Shown here piece after piece: positions 10,265 to 22,737 of a stretch of DNA of 64,000 nucleotides. Source of the DNA: Dermacentor variabilis (Eukaryota > Arthropoda > Arachnida > Ixodida > Ixodidae); contig NC_134572.1 in NCBI RefSeq assembly GCF_050947875.1, forward strand, positions 153,037,105-153,101,104, in the 5' to 3' direction. Numbering within the stretch: the stretch's first letter is position 1; each line of letters starts with the position of its first letter. The notes below the pieces were generated by a model. The model was not told the DNA's origin. It was given only the letters and a program-made list of their open reading frames with translations, and made no database searches. Made by a program: the position numbers and the translations under genes.

Positions 10265-11020
10265 CTAGTCCGGTGCCCTCCAGATGATTTTCGATTGCCT
10301 CCACCGCCCCTTGAATCTGTTCTCCATATTGCCCTCGCTTGCGTCTTTCGTGGTAAAAATCGTAATGTCTTCTGCATAAATGGTGTTATTAATGCCTTCT
10401 ATTCGGTCCAGTTTTTTCGATAGTCCGATCACGACGAGGTTGAAGAGCATCGGTGACACGACGGACACTTGCGGTGTGCCAGCGCTGCCCATGTCCATCT
10501 GGATACTCTCCTCCTCGTCCAGTCTGATTCTGGCTTTTCTTCCCGTAAGGAAATTTCGGATAAAATTATACGTTCGTTCACCCAGGCCGAGTTGCGCGAT
10601 TCTGTCGAGGATGGCCGTGTGCTTGACCCTGTCGAAGGCCTTCTTTAGATCAAGTCCAAATATTGCCCTCAAACCACGCGCCGTGGTGACTATGACTTGC
10701 TCCTTCAGTTGTATTATGGCGTCTTGGGTAGAGAGCCCTCTTCTGAAGCCAATCGTGTTGCTGCGGTACAGGTCGTTTGACTCCAGGCAGACATTAGCTC
10801 TGCACAGGCAAGCGTGCTCAATCACTTTACCAACGCAGGAAGTGAGAGAGATCGGCCGCATGTTCTGTATTTCTAAGGATTTACGCGGCTTGGGGACGAT
10901 GATCACGGCGGACCTCTTCCATTCGTCGGGTATCCCGCCGTTCCGCCGGCAGTCGTTGATGTAGTCTGTCAAGCGGCTCGTTGCCTGGTCGTCCAGGTTG
11001 CGGAGCATCTTGTTGGTCAC
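10265..11020 (-). pseudogene. LINE reverse transcriptase fragment, copy 1
   Basis: Contains the RT palm motifs in order: the N-terminal VPKP and RPISLTSCVGKVIEH stretch, box A (FGLDLKKAFDRVKH), box B altered to GTPQVSVVSPM (V replaces the usual G), and the catalytic box as YAED where YADD is expected. The frame is lost just after the YAED box. The reading resumes in another frame (10056-10304, thumb region with SELLLYCPRR). The frame shown begins at a non-ATG codon because the LINE is truncated upstream. It cannot encode an active polymerase. Confidence 0.85.
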
Positions 11021-11112
11021 CTAGTCGGGGCCCGGAGCCGCTTGGTTTCTTGCTGGGAGAAATCTCTGTCGAGGTCTTCGTTGGGAGAGCACGGGTAGTT
11101 CCGGTGTTCAAA

Positions 11113-11598
11113 GCAAAAACGTTTTTCTGAGATAAACCCAGGACCCATTTTAATGAAATTTCTTGCATTTGAAAGCGAAAGTTAAATTCTAGCTACTGTT
11201 AGAAGCGGAATTTTGATTTAGGGCTTGACTTTGGTTACAAAGGTTTTTTTTTTTAAATTCAGGAGTTTGAAAAATATAGAAGCACGAAGTTTACAAACTA
11301 ATGGCTGTGCATAAAGAACAGATATCGCGGTTTTGTAAACGGCATCCATTAGATAATTCAAAGAGGAGAAATTTGATAAATCCTTTTACTTCTTACGCGA
11401 ATTTGTTACGTTGTTAGCAGGGTTCTGCAAAAGTTGTAATTACATATTAATAAATTTTTTGAGATTCATATGTAGCATGTCAAATTTGGACGCTTTAGAT
11501 GTGCCATTGGATGCAATTGATAGTCTCGTTTTCTGAAAATCTGCTACTTTTGCCGATTTTTAACAAAAATTTGACCTAAATCGCAAATTGGAAACCAA
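11113..11598. repeat. Block X, right part (before B)
   Basis: Continuation of block X on the other side of the LINE, matching 24481-25000 (C), 46631-47116 (D) and 58257-58741 (E). AT-rich, no gene seen. It ends at the left tip of the TIR element. Confidence 0.8.
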
Positions 11599-12584
11599 GG
11601 GCGCTATAACGTAAAACTATTCCAAACATTTCTGTTCCAATTCTGTAATCAGCTCTCCGCGATTGGTCAAAAATTTTTTGAACCACACCAACTTCATCTG
11701 TCAGTCACGCGACGTCACGACAACCGCGATAGCTCTCCATCTGATACGACTTGTGCACACTGATTATGCATGGTTTGACCGAAAAAAGAAAAATTGCTAT
11801 TTCTGATTCGACGCCCCTTCGCCATTAGTCCCCAGCTATCGGTCAAAAGTTTTCGGGCGGCAACCACGTCACCTGCCTGCCACGCGACGTCACAAAACCG
11901 CAAAAGCTAAACGCGTCAAAGTGATCTGTACGCATTAAAGATGCATTAATATGCCGAACAAAACTCAATTTTCTTCGGAATAGCCGCAGGCTGCCCCGTT
12001 CCGAAAGGAATAACAGATGGCTGCCGCCGATCGCTCACGCACTCGCTATTCGCACCTGCCGGCGAGCATGGGTTTATTTGCGTATAATGTAACTTCTTGC
12101 GTGGCCGAGCACTTTCGTTTTCGAGCACTTTCGGCACAGTTACGACCTCATTCGGCCAACTCTTCTTTGCTGAGGATCCGTTTTAGCGTCATTCTTAAGC
12201 ATCCATTGCATGCCGGTGCGATTTTCGACCAGCCACCACAAGCTAAGTAAGGGAAAGCGGACCAATCGCAGACGCCGGCACCACCTTCTTCATCCGCTTA
12301 TCGATTTTCAGTGCAGTGGCTCGGCCCTATCAAATCCCTCTCCACTTGAGCGTGCTGCTCACCTGTTGTCAGCCAATCAGAGAAGACAAGCAGCTAAGTG
12401 TCGGCAATGTTATTCGTTTTTCAAGCAAACAAAAGTGACCTCCTATGTACGAGGAGAGCGTTTGATTGGCCTGTTGAGACAACCTTGCTAGTGACCTCCG
12501 GGTGCTTGCGTCGGCGGTTACGCAAATTTGACGTCAGGAGATTGGAATAGAAACATATTGGAATAGTTTTACGTTATAGGGCCC
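11599..12584 (+). mobile_element. Complete non-autonomous TIR element, 986 bp (before B)
   Basis: The left tip GGGCGCTATAACGTAAAACT (continuing to 11625) and the right tip (12558-12584, ending ACGTTATAGGGCCC) form 27-bp inverted repeats with one mismatch. The interior is rich in CCAAT-like and CGTCA motifs and has no transposase. The empty site survives in copy C around 25002-25006. Comparing flanks (…GAAACCAA / TAACAGTC…) with the empty site (GAAAACATTAGTC) does not give a clear target duplication, so the superfamily is open. It is present in A, B, D and E at the same site and once, inverted, at 32113-32903. Confidence 0.8.
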
Positions 12585-15500
12585 TAACAGTCACTATATT
12601 TTAGGTTTTTCTTTTAAATGCATCAATCCGCGTCAAATTTGGTGCAGTAGTTGACGAATGCTCGTTTTACATTTATTTAGATAGGAGTACTCGAGCTAAA
12701 GCTTCCTCATAACAGGCCGTACTGCCATGGAAAAGGGTGAAATGTAAGAGAGAAGGAACGCGACGTGTCATCACCACTAGTCGCTTAATTCAGAGCGCGA
12801 CGGCTGAATGTCGCGTACTTTCGCAGTTGATGAAAGAAAAGCAAAGCGTGTCAGGTGCCAAACAGACTTTTTATTAAAATCAGAATGCACAGTCAGATAC
12901 AGTGAGACGGGCACACTGGTTTTTAACACATTAGGGCTTTGCATGCAGATCTCGTGCATGTAGTAGCGAGAAGGTAACAGAGCAAATTGGAGATGGTGGA
13001 ATAAACGAAATCGTCATCACACAATGTGTTACCCTTGTACACTCGAGGCACATCTAAAAACTGAGCACCTAGGTATATGTACGCACTGGTCTCGTCATAT
13101 CAGCGAGAAAAGAGCCAGTTAACAGTAAAAGAGTAAAAAATGCAATGGAATAATCACACAGCTACGTGTTGCTCAAGAAACGACAAGTCCGGGTCAGGCA
13201 CCGGGGCGTCGGTTGGCAGGTCGTAGACGTCCACGTAGAGCCAATCCCACTCGTTTGTGTTGCACGGCTTTGCTTCGTATAGGATGGGGAGAGGGCAAGC
13301 CACCGGGTGCACTGGTTGGACTTCTCGAACACATCTGGTGTCGGACGGCACGGCTTCCTCTTGGCACCGTCGACGATGGGCACGGCTCTCCAGTTTGGCT
13401 GGAGTGAAAATAACACAAAGAAAGACCTTGTCAGCAACAATGTTAGTCACTAAATCACACTGACTCATTAGCTTACGCGGCTAAAGCACACGTTGTGTTT
13501 CCTTTAAGACGCAGTTGTTTTCACCATTAGACAAGAATTCACTGGGCTGATTATGAAAGTTCAAACTTACACCGCAGTTTCTTGTAGAGGCGTCAAGTGC
13601 GGCCCAATTTTGCTTACTCAAGGCATGCCACTGTCTTCACAAAGGATTATGGTTCTAGTACTTATATATATTATCCTTTTCTTTTCAATTATATATACTA
13701 TGACGCAACACGTCGCACTAGAGTGTCGTACCTCTATAGCACATGTTAGGATATCTTCAATACCCCTCGTCTCACGGCACGATGTAGCAGCATAAAAGAC
13801 AAATAAGGGAGAGGCAGCTGGAAACGGAACCTAGCAGGGTTTAGATCACATGTGCCTGCCTTATTCAACATGACGCAATCTGCACCTCGGAAATGATTCC
13901 GAAATGTGTCGCGTAGAACAGACATTGCACAAAATATTCACGCGCGATTTGGCTTGCTACGATTTACGCAATTTTTAAGTGAATGACATTTTTTCTGAAA
14001 GCAATGGAGAAGGTATGTGAGTATATGGAAAAAGTCGTAAAGCGAAAGTGCAAATGATTCAAATTCAATTCATTTCAAATGACGAGTGAGGTATTGATTA
14101 ATTTTGTTTTCAAGTGGAATACTCGCTGATTGTAAACATAAATACTTTGCGAACGGTGAATACTAGTTCTCCCAATGGAAGCACTACATTTAAGAATTAA
14201 CTTTGGACACAAAGACATATATGCCGGCAACAAAGCATGTAGTATGCACAAGGCTTCCTGTAACAGACAACGCCATTGGGCTCTGTGACCATAAATTACT
14301 CTTAAAGGGAAGTTTTCTTTGCCTATTCCGCCGCCTTTTCCACTGCTGCTGCTGATGTCTGGCACACCACGTCAGGGGGTGGTTATGAGTGCGCGACACA
14401 GAGCAAAGACGACGCGACAAACGTTTGGACATTTGCACCCCGTCGAATGTGCACAATCCCATCTGGAGCTCCTCTGTGCGTCATCGCATTAGCTTGATGG
14501 CTGTAATTATCCGTGATCCGTCTAACAGCTTTGCGAAAATTACAGCGCTTACCTTTCTGCGAACGTGCAAGTCCAGAGAGAAGCTACATAGAATGATAGA
14601 AAAGAGGGAGAGAGAAGCGGAGAATAGGTGGAACCGACGCTGTCGCGATGCGAAAACAGCTCGCCCACTCTTCTCTCGAAGTTCCAATACAAAGGAAGGT
14701 GGAGAGGGTGTGTGCTGAGAAAAGGTCCGCGAGAAGGCAAGGAAACGCTTCAGACACGAGAGCAGTTGCGGACAAATGGGAAATCAGAAATAGACCTTGT
14801 CACAGGATATAATAACTATTTTGTAATTGGTGTACTCGCTACTGCAGCAGGCGGAGCGTACGCGTATATGTTAAATAGTGGGAATGGCACAAACGGGCGT
14901 TTTCCAGTTCATTAGCATTTCTTGGACATATTGGAAGTAGTCGTCTGCTAAGTAGAATACTCGTGGGATAAATAATTTTCATAAGTTTTTACTTTTAGTG
15001 AGCATTCTGAAGAAAATAAACGGAAATTTTCTGCCACTTCATCAAGGCAAAGCCATTTTGCCATACCTACTATTACGAGTGAGCCCGTAAAACGAGACCG
15101 TCAAACTGGTTATAAAAGTCTAATTTTTTATGCCATGGACCTGCAAGTTTCTAAAATCACTAATGCTATTATAAAAATTATTTGCTCCATGGCAGAAACG
15201 TGCTGGTAAAAAACATTGTCGCACTGCACGTGAAAAACTAGCTGCCGCTCACTCGAGATATGCACGGAGTAATTTCTACTACCAGAATTTGGACAAGTGG
15301 ATGAGTAAAATTATTATTTGAAAAATGAAAGCTAGGCACATTAATGCATGGTTGTCGCAACATGAAGACAGTCGTATGAATGGTAGAGAAAAATCACATT
15401 TCGTGTGACAGCTTTCATAGGTGCCCATCAACCGGCTTAAGCACATTGACTTACAGAACCAATGAATGATAACGTTAGTTTCTATACTATCAGTGCAATA

Positions 15501-16010
15501 GAAGCGGTTGCATGGAATGCTTATCAGACCTTTAATCACCCATGTAGGCACGGGACGCAAGAATTTCAATCACATGAAAACGTGCGCTGATAGCGACTTG
15601 TCTTCGAAAGACATTCGAAGCTTTCAAGTTCCAAACTTGTATTGCGTGTGGGAAAAATCACGCAAAAGTGGTGACGCAAAAGTTTTGCCAAGTGATTTGG
15701 AACGTTTTCGAAAAGTGCTGTCTTAAATAAGAAGAGTAACGAAACAAACGGAGTTAGTTTAGAAGGTCTTACTTCAGTTGAGCGCTATTAAATAGCAGTA
15801 ACCACTGCATTCAATCAATGGCTAGTCGTAATTGTACAACTGCCCTTGGCAGACATCGCGTTTAATGATTTTGTTATGCTTATACAACTGTATATACCGC
15901 CAAGCAGTCCGCTCAACCGACGTGGCTGACAAGATCTCGGTGATTTCCTTCACACCACTGTGTGAAAAACAAGTGCACGGCATGTGGTAAGATACATGTG
16001 GAAGCTATAG

Positions 16011-16349
16011 CTAAATGGATCCCTGAAACATAGAAATAGAAATAAACGACTTCAAAAGTTTCCCACCTTTAGAGCGCTCTGCACGACGAGTCCTCCTATG
16101 TAGATTCCGCGAGGATGCCGCCTCTTTTTGCACACGCCGCTTCTTGGCTTTAGGGCTCGGACTAGGGCCGCTACGCTTGCGGCTGGACGGTTGTTCTGGA
16201 CCGGTGTCGTCGTCTTTCAGCCAGGACCATTCTTGAAGAAAGTTCGATAGCGGGAGGCGCTTGTGGATGCCCAAATCTTGACTGCTCTTGTCAATAATGG
16301 CTATCTTGTCCTCGGCTGCTTCGAGTAAACCATCGACGTCGATGCCCAT
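16011..16349 (-). CDS. Small basic nuclear-type protein, copy B (112 aa)
   Basis: Same frame as at 4377-4715, ATG at 16349. The full length is kept. Differences include a Leu-to-Pro change in the conserved helix (KRLPLSNF instead of KRLLLSNF), an Ala-to-Ser change before the basic tract, and Pro in place of Ala just upstream of the ATG codon. A proline inside the predicted helix would probably disturb it, so this copy may be decaying. The basic tract and donor-like CTCTAAAG|GTGGG are intact. Confidence 0.4.
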   Translation of the reverse strand: MGIDVDGLLEAAEDKIAIIDKSSQDLGIHKRLPLSNFLQEWSWLKDDDTGPEQPSSRKRSGPSPSPKAKKRRVQKEAASSRNLHRRTRRAERSKGGKLLKSFISISMFQGSI

Positions 16350-16489
16350 TGGGAAAAAGTAGTGCATAGAGCGCTTGAACACGGAACCACAAGACCGCAA
16401 ACGTGGCCCACTCCACGGGTGGTCAGCGTTCAAATGACTGCCTCTTTGGCGCTATTCCCCCATACCTGTACCACACGAGAGATTGCTAC

Positions 16490-16501
16490 TGCGCATGCGC
16501 A
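16490..16501. promoter_or_regulatory. NRF1-type palindrome (B)
   Basis: TGCGCATGCGCA, 141 bases upstream of the copy B start codon, identical to the sites in A, D and E. Confidence 0.4.
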
Positions 16502-17760
16502 GGAAATACAGGAAGGACTGCATGCATAGTATTGTTCCTTCTCAGTAACTACCCCTTTACCATCGCCTAACCCTGCCCAGCTGTATACTCTCAAAGTGTG
16601 GGTGATGGTCAGGTATGTCGAATTCCAAGAATAGAATGCCCTTCAAGACCACGAGGGTGAACTATGAGGACATTAAGTTTCAGCAAGGATTTTTTGACAG
16701 CCTTTTAGTCTCGCTTCGTGGGAAAGAGGGTGGGGCAGGCGGGTGATTTAACTTGAAGGAAGGAATTTAGTTTGCGTTGTAGAGTTTCAAAAGCGCACCA
16801 GCTTTAACAAAAGGTATGTGTCGGCATCTGGGCATCTCCTTTGCATAGAGTATAAAAACAGCAGTTCATAGCAAGATGTGCAGATTTGCACATACGTTTC
16901 CAGGTATGTGACTGGGTTGGAGAAAGTGTAATAGTTGGCTGCTTTGGTTTTTCTGTTTGGGTCATGTAGACCTCTTTGTTCGATGAAATTGAGAAATGTG
17001 AGTGCGCATAATGGCCATGAAGCGAATGATTTCGATGAAGCATGAATTTTCATAAACACAAATGTCCTATAATAAACGGGTAACCTGCGCAATTTTTTGT
17101 GCGTCCTGAATGCTCAGACGCGGTAATTTTACTGCCAGCGATACATTCAACTATAATACCAGGCATTTTAGGATGGACTTATCAGTATTTTCCGTATTTT
17201 TTAACGTGTGACCGCGAAGTGTGATAATTGCGTCGACAGAAAAATGTGTTTGCACTAGTTTGCAAATGAGGCTCTCGAATCAAGAATCGTTCGAGAACAA
17301 TTGATTTTTGCAAGGTTACGCTAATCTCTGCAATCTATTAGTATTCAAACTAGAATGTGCTATCGAATATGTTGCGATCTGTATATTTTCAACGTCTCAT
17401 CAATGTCGCAATTCTGTTCGTAGTCCACTGAATCCGAAAGGAATGGCTTTTCATTCTTAAATATCGTAATGTTGGATCATTCTTGAATTCTGTTTTGGCT
17501 CTCGATGCTAGGTTAGTGATTATTTCAGTGATTATTTGCCACAGTCAATGAGCGGTTGGGGCCGAGTAAAGCGTGATGTCGCTTTTCGTGGCGACGTTTC
17601 TTATGCGTTAAATTGAGAGAAAATGAAGCTCTTGGCACGCGTGGAAGCAACATATTCTTTTATTTTTTTATTATAAGAGTATATTACAGGCGGTCTGTAT
17701 CTTTGAGTGCACTTGTTGTTAGAAGCCATGAGATTTGGACGCCTTGTGCTACCCTCTTGC

Positions 17761-18922
17761 TCGTGGGAACGTCACCTAGCAACGAAGGCCTTACCCTATC
17801 AACGTTACTTACAATGTACATTAAGGGAATTGCGCCATCTCCGCGGCATTCCGGAGGAGCGCCAAGGAAAAGGTTTGCTAAAAGCTACCTTATTTGGTAT
17901 TGTACTCGCGATCCTTAAGGAGAAATTCTCGTTCAGACGGTAGCTTGATGACAACCAGAGAGTGCGCTTCGCAGGTGGTATACGGGAGCGTGGAAGTCAG
18001 GTGGCAGTGTTGTAGACGCTGGTTATGCGATTCCCGTTGTACCAAAATACTGACTAAATAAACTAGCAAGGAGTATTCCATTGTAATCATTAGTTTACGT
18101 CTTTGAGGCCGCAAGATTGCCCGACGTTTCGATCGAGGGGATGCGCTACGCGAATAGCCAAGAAATATAAGACAACAGGAAACAGGGCCAAAACCCGAAC
18201 TACGCATGATGCTAAACAACCATGCGCTTGTTTTATTGGCTTAGTGCATAGCATTGTATCGTGAGTTGGTCAAAAAATCCCCTGGACAACGAGACAACTT
18301 CTTCCTTCATATGGTATGACCTTGCAAAGTGTAAGCCCATTATGTTATTGATCGCTGCCATCCGAATTCCTGTGACAACTGACCCATGGTACGCGATAAC
18401 AACACGCGCGTTCACGCAAATCATTCTGTGAGCCCATGCGGTTTCGCTTTTCTGCACAGGCCCTATCAAGGATAGACTGCAGCACTAGCGCGCGCCCGTT
18501 CTATAGGGTGAAGCCACATAAACATATCAGCTAATTATAGTGTGCTAGCATGCTATATAGAATAGACATCTTTAGGCTATACCACAGTGTCCCGCGGGCG
18601 CACAATGACATATTAGGAAAGGATGTAAATTGAGAGAGCAGGTTCGCCCAGGCCTACGCTGCCCTTTTCGTGCCATTGGAGAAGGGAGAAAAAATGAAGT
18701 GATAACGCGGCGGGCAGCAGCTTTCCTCGCGCTCCTCACGGCATAAGTGCACATGTCCACAACCATCGACATTTGTATCCATATGCAAGAAATCGGAAAA
18801 AAAGTCATTCCTCCCCACACGCCAAGTTTCCTCTGCTTCCTCTGCTTCCATTCAAGGTCGCGACCCGCGCTTAGCTCGCGCTGCCCGCGAAGCGTCTCTG
18901 ATTTGCCACGGCACCTCTTCGG
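17761..18922. repeat. Right flank Z of copy B (shared with C)
   Basis: Homologous to 30766-31982 after copy C at roughly 80 percent by eye, with no counterpart after A or D. This marks the ancestral sequence next to block Y. A plus-strand frame (17707-17943, ending ILKEKFSFRR) is open in both B and C, but differences are spread evenly and no family is recognised. I see no other gene here. Confidence 0.65.
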
Positions 18923-19080
18923 GTGGCTGAAAATTGGTATTGTGATGTTAAGTGCCGCAACAGCAATGTAAATATGAAAGGGTAGACGCCATCAGTGAAA
19001 TTTTGCCGATTCAGAAGAAAATGGTATGAAAAAGAAATAAACAGACGAATGACATGGATTACAACGATGCGCCGAACAAA
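18923..19080 (+). pseudogene. THAP-domain exon, decayed (flank of B)
   Basis: The plus-strand reading has the spacing of a THAP zinc-finger N-terminus: YCDVKCRNSNVN, then VKFCRFRRKWYEKEINRRMT with WITTMRR, ending at a consensus donor (CAAA|GTAAGT, GT at 19081). THAP domains bind DNA and occur in host factors and in P-element-type transposases. The start codon seen in the sister copy (ATG at 31983) is GTG here, and an in-frame TAG lies at 18983-18985. No C-terminal CxxH half was found downstream, though it would be in a later exon. First-position Cys of the C2CH set is not clear. This is a relic, or a wrongly read pseudogene of a THAP-transposase. Confidence 0.5.
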
Positions 19081-20146
19081 GTAAGTAAGCGACTTGCAAA
19101 TGATACGATCTGATTCACTGATCGCACGTTAGTGTATGATGGTTTTTGACCTGTAGTCCACACGAATTTCATGATTACTGGGTATACAATTCTTTTCTTC
19201 AAATAAAGACTTTCAGTTGGTATACCAGCGCTTTTCCTGTCTTCCTGTGTTTCGTTTGTGTGTGCGCTTCCCCAGAACGGAAACCACTTCTATTGCATGC
19301 GCTAGCCGTGGCCAGACTTCATGGGTGCCGAGAATTGAACACGATGGATTGAACATGACCTGAGTTCATCCCTGCTTCACCACTGCACTGATAGATCGAG
19401 TTGCTGGAATATACGCGCCCGCGTCTTGATCGCGCCGGCATTGCTGAAGCAGAAATGATTACTAATGCTTTCAGCTTTCGTCTCTTTGCCAACTTTTAAG
19501 AAGTTGCTAATTATTTACGCTGGTGCCTCTATTCTATATTGCAGGGGACGTACTAGTTTAATTTGCGTGCGCATGTCGTATTTGTGCTATACGGCGATAT
19601 ATTTCCACATTTCCGCACAGTATCGGTGGAAGTCCGTGGTCGCCGACACAGACGACACGTATTTGTAGCAAACATTTTGCAGAAAACTGCAAAAATGACT
19701 TCGGCTAACACGCACCTTATGTTCCGACGATTTTTGCGGCGGCACATATGATGTCGTTTCGGATTATCGGCTGAGCGTCATTTACGTCGCTGAGCAGACA
19801 CTGTGCTTCCGCCGCATTGCAGCGACGAAAATAATCGTCAAGCGCACCCATCTTCTTAAAGGCAAATAGAAGCATGTACATCGTCCTTCGAATAAAACGT
19901 CCACACACAGGCACACACCGTGCGTAGTATGTGAATCAGAGATGGGAGAGATGTACACCTGGGTACTTTAATTTTCCTCCGCAGGTGGCGCTCTCACGCT
20001 GGCGTGACAGCGCCGTTCTGCGGTGCCGTTGTTGCATATAGAATCACTCAAATCCCCTTACGCCCATTGAATGTGAATTCATTAAGAGTCATTCGCGCGA
20101 TGGTTTTCACTTGGTCATGTTCTCCAATTGGGCAAAGTCAGTCTTG

Positions 20147-20310
20147 AGGCTGGCCCACCCAAATGTTTGGTGCGTTCGAAGTCAATTTTGGGAGCGAGCA
20201 AGGTCGGTTTTCAACGTGCAGAAACTAAATTTTCGAATAGGGTAACGTCAATATCTTGGGGGTTGGCCAACAAAACTTTAGGAGTGAACGAAGCTGGTAT
20301 TGATTGCGGG
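20147..20310. repeat. Imperfect two-copy direct repeat, about 114-bp spacing
   Basis: GGCTGGCCCACCCAAATG at about 20147 and GGTTGGCCAACAAAACTT at about 20261 begin two related stretches, each followed by a GGTGCG or GGAGTGAACGAAG-like segment. This resembles a dispersed tandem-derived tick repeat, but I cannot name it. The rest of 19081-20865 shows no gene; short frames there are AT-rich chance openings. Confidence 0.4.
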
Positions 20311-20869
20311 TCAACTCATTTTTCGACTAAACTTGCACGTTGAGCTTGTTGGTATATCACGATGGAAGCAAAAGGTGTAGCGCATCAGAAACGGGACAAA
20401 ATAAGAACACAGACGACCCACACTTAAGCGCCAAACGTGTCTCGTCTCTGTTCTTTTTTCCTGTTTCGTTAGCTCTACGCCTTTTGCCTCCATCAATCTT
20501 GGAATTGCGCAATGTCAATTCTTTATTTTTTTTGTGAACCACGGATTCGGTCCGAAGCCGTCGCTCTTCACGGGGGATTTCGCATTGCGAGTGGCAGCAA
20601 GTCTATAGCTCCGTGAACGTGACGTCATCACTAGGTCACGTGCCTTTGCGTACCATCGTATGTTAAGGCATAACGGACGCCGGATTGTCCGCATCGTGTA
20701 GCATGCAGGACTTTATCATTAATAATACAGTTCTTGTGGTTATCACTGAACGGCTGCCATTTTGCGAATAGCTTAAGGTGAAGATGTGACTGCCGCCATC
20801 TTTCGTGTAGTTGAGATTCTCTAACCAGGCGTCGCCACTAAGTCATGGTAGAGTTTTGAAGTATTTGTA

Positions 20870-21450
20870 CAGAAAAAGAACATTGATTTACAGTGGAGGA
20901 AAAGAACTAGGAAGCTTACCAGGAAGTATGTGTCCTGTAGAGTGAGCAACACAGCAACAAATAACGTGAAGTGGAAAGTCAGAGATGCTGAAGCAATCTC
21001 GTGGGTGTCGGCAATGGAAAATTAACCTGCCATGAGTAACTACTTACAAGAAAAAAAGAACAAAATCGAAAACGAAATCAGGAAAACAAACCGAAATCAC
21101 GAAAGAAACAATTTATGATAGCTTAAAGGCAAGCTCATTGCTTTTCGAAGCGAGATCAGGATGCCTTGAAACACGCTCCTATAAAGCGAGATATAAGAAG
21201 GAAGCAGAAATATGTGCTTGCGGCGGAAAAGCGAGGGAAACGATGGAGTATGTATTATTAGAATGTGAAAATACCTGCCCAACGATCTGTTTAAGCAGCA
21301 ATGAACTCCTTGAAGCCCTCGGGTTCAGTGAGAGTAGGGGAATACAAAGCAAAGATGTCCTGCAATAGAGATTAGTCAGAGGCGATAGGAAGATTGCTGG
21401 ACGAAAAGTAGGGAAACGGCAGAAAACAGAGACGTTAAAAAAAGTTTATA
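20870..21450 (+). mobile_element. LINE 3' remnant (C-terminal Cys-rich region)
   Basis: The plus strand reads WKVRDAEAISWVSAMEN, a stop, and then, in the frame 21138-21368, LLFEARSGCLETRSYKARY, ICACGGKARETMEYVLLECE and ELLEALGF. This is the typical C-terminal zinc-knuckle and tail order of a second, unrelated non-LTR family common in ticks (Cys-x-Cys-Gly … Glu-x-x-x-Leu-Leu-Glu-Cys). Stops and frame changes show it is dead, and only the 3' end remains. Confidence 0.65.
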
Positions 21451-22737
21451 ACACGGAGTAAGAAAGTTTGGTTACGGTAATTCATCGTGCGTTAATTTTC
21501 CTTTCTTTTTTTTACCTAGGTGGGACATTAACCAGTATAATAGCAAGAGCGTGGTGGCGCCACCCGCCACCCCGTTCCAAGGGGGTCGCTCATAACATTC
21601 ATCCATCCTTGAAAAAGAGAAATATCTCTGCTCTTACTCGTCGCAGCACGCTCCTCTCTGTCCCTGTTGTGACACTGCGACAGCTGATCTGCTGTAGTTG
21701 AGAAATGTGCGCCGCACCTCCCTTCTTTTCAGGACGAGTTGTGCCCGGCACCATTGTCATTTTGTTTCTGCGCGTGTTGGCCTTCTGATGTCTGACGCTT
21801 TTAACAGTGGCTTGGTTAAAGCTTTCTGAATGTACAAGAGTAGGTGCCGCTGATTGATAGCGGCCATAGGTGCGGTAAGTGGTGCGTCACTTCCGTTTCT
21901 TGATGCGGCGGTAACGTGAGTGCGGGCCGCTGCTCCGAAAAGCGTCTCGGCAGATGACCTGCTGACTGCAGTGCTCACTTCCCCGGTGGAACACAACTAG
22001 CTGTAATAATACAGAGATGTTGAGACTGAAATGGACGGAATCTCGAGTGATTTTGATGACCAATTATTTTTCTTCCTTTTTCTTCCTAGTGTCTACTTTA
22101 TTTTTCACCATTCTCCAACCTAGAGGTGCCGTAAGCCAAGGTTTTAGGCTTGAAATTATAAACGTAGCCTTGTGACTATAACCAAATAGATAAATAAAGG
22201 AAGAAAAAGGGAAGGAAATTGCTACTGACCACAGCAGCCATCTAGGGCAGCCTGCTGACACCTTAACAGAGATCAGCAGAGGGAAGGGGCCAAGGCAATA
22301 CAGTTGGGTGAGAGGTTAGTATAGGATGTACAAGAGCTGTTTGCAACAGAGCTACTAAGTGGAAAGGAAAGAAGATAGTTCGTTTGTGCAGTGAATTCCT
22401 CAGGAAATCAAGAAAGCCTAAAATCTAGAAGCAGTGAAAACCGCGACTTCCCATTTTATTTTCACACAGACACGACAACGGTTGTCGTCAAAAGGGCCAA
22501 GGTTACGTTCTTGAATCTCTTAAGATTTGAAAGCTCGCTTGGGTGCCATTTTACTTCTCACTGTTAAGGTGAATAACGAGAAGAAAGGGGGTTAAACGAG
22601 GGGCCCAATATTTTAAGATCATATCATGACAAGCCAACAAACAAAGACTTCAAGGAAACCATAATTGAAATTACTTGTACTTACTAATTGAGTTAAAGAA
22701 TCACGCATTACGCGAAGAAAGGGGGTGTGGAAGCCGC
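21451..22737. other. No recognisable gene
   Basis: Single-copy-looking sequence with pyrimidine-rich stretches near 22064-22100 and a GA-rich mirror at 22190-22220. Frames of 60-80 aa (for example 21757-21996 minus, Ala/Thr-rich) have no motif I recognise. Confidence 0.4.

Larger units (their letters stand above)
8542..11112 (-). mobile_element. 5'-truncated RNase H-bearing non-LTR retrotransposon, copy 1
   Basis: A minus-strand LINE fragment flanked by a short duplication GCAAAAACG (8533-8541 and 11113-11121). Reading 11112 to 8542 it carries the end of the pre-RT region (APGPD), reverse transcriptase, thumb, RNase H and a C-terminal Cys/His knuckle. The apurinic endonuclease and any first ORF are missing, so it is 5'-truncated. 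The order RT, RNase H, Cys/His is that of the I-type superfamily. The same site is empty in copy C (24471-24480). Two other copies (44039-46630 and 55688-58256) share its frameshift and damaged motifs, so they were copied by segmental duplication, not by separate jumps. No poly(A) tail is visible at the 8542 end. Confidence 0.85.
12585..17760. repeat. Duplicated block Y, copy B
   Basis: Aligns with copy A at an offset of about 11.63 kb. It carries the minus-strand 112-aa frame (16011-16349), the palindrome at 16490, and the possible exon with the same splice sites at 14553-14714. About 700 bp present in A (roughly 5740-6430) is missing here, joined near 17372. Unlike A and D, its right side continues without a break into unique flank (17761 onward), so B is the terminal member of its dimer. 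Confidence 0.85.

Noticed and set aside
10380..10964. Plus-strand 194-aa frame and its repeats
   Set aside because: Shadow of the reverse transcriptase on the minus strand.
14628..14915. Plus-strand 95-aa frame with a membrane-like segment (FVIGVLATAAGGAYAYML), also in E
   Set aside because: It lies antisense to the possible 162-bp exon and is broken in copies A (part), C and D. No splice or start support.
17707..17943. Plus-strand 78-aa frame shared by the flanks of B and C
   Set aside because: Open in both but with as many replacements as expected for neutral drift; no domain, start context or splice site.
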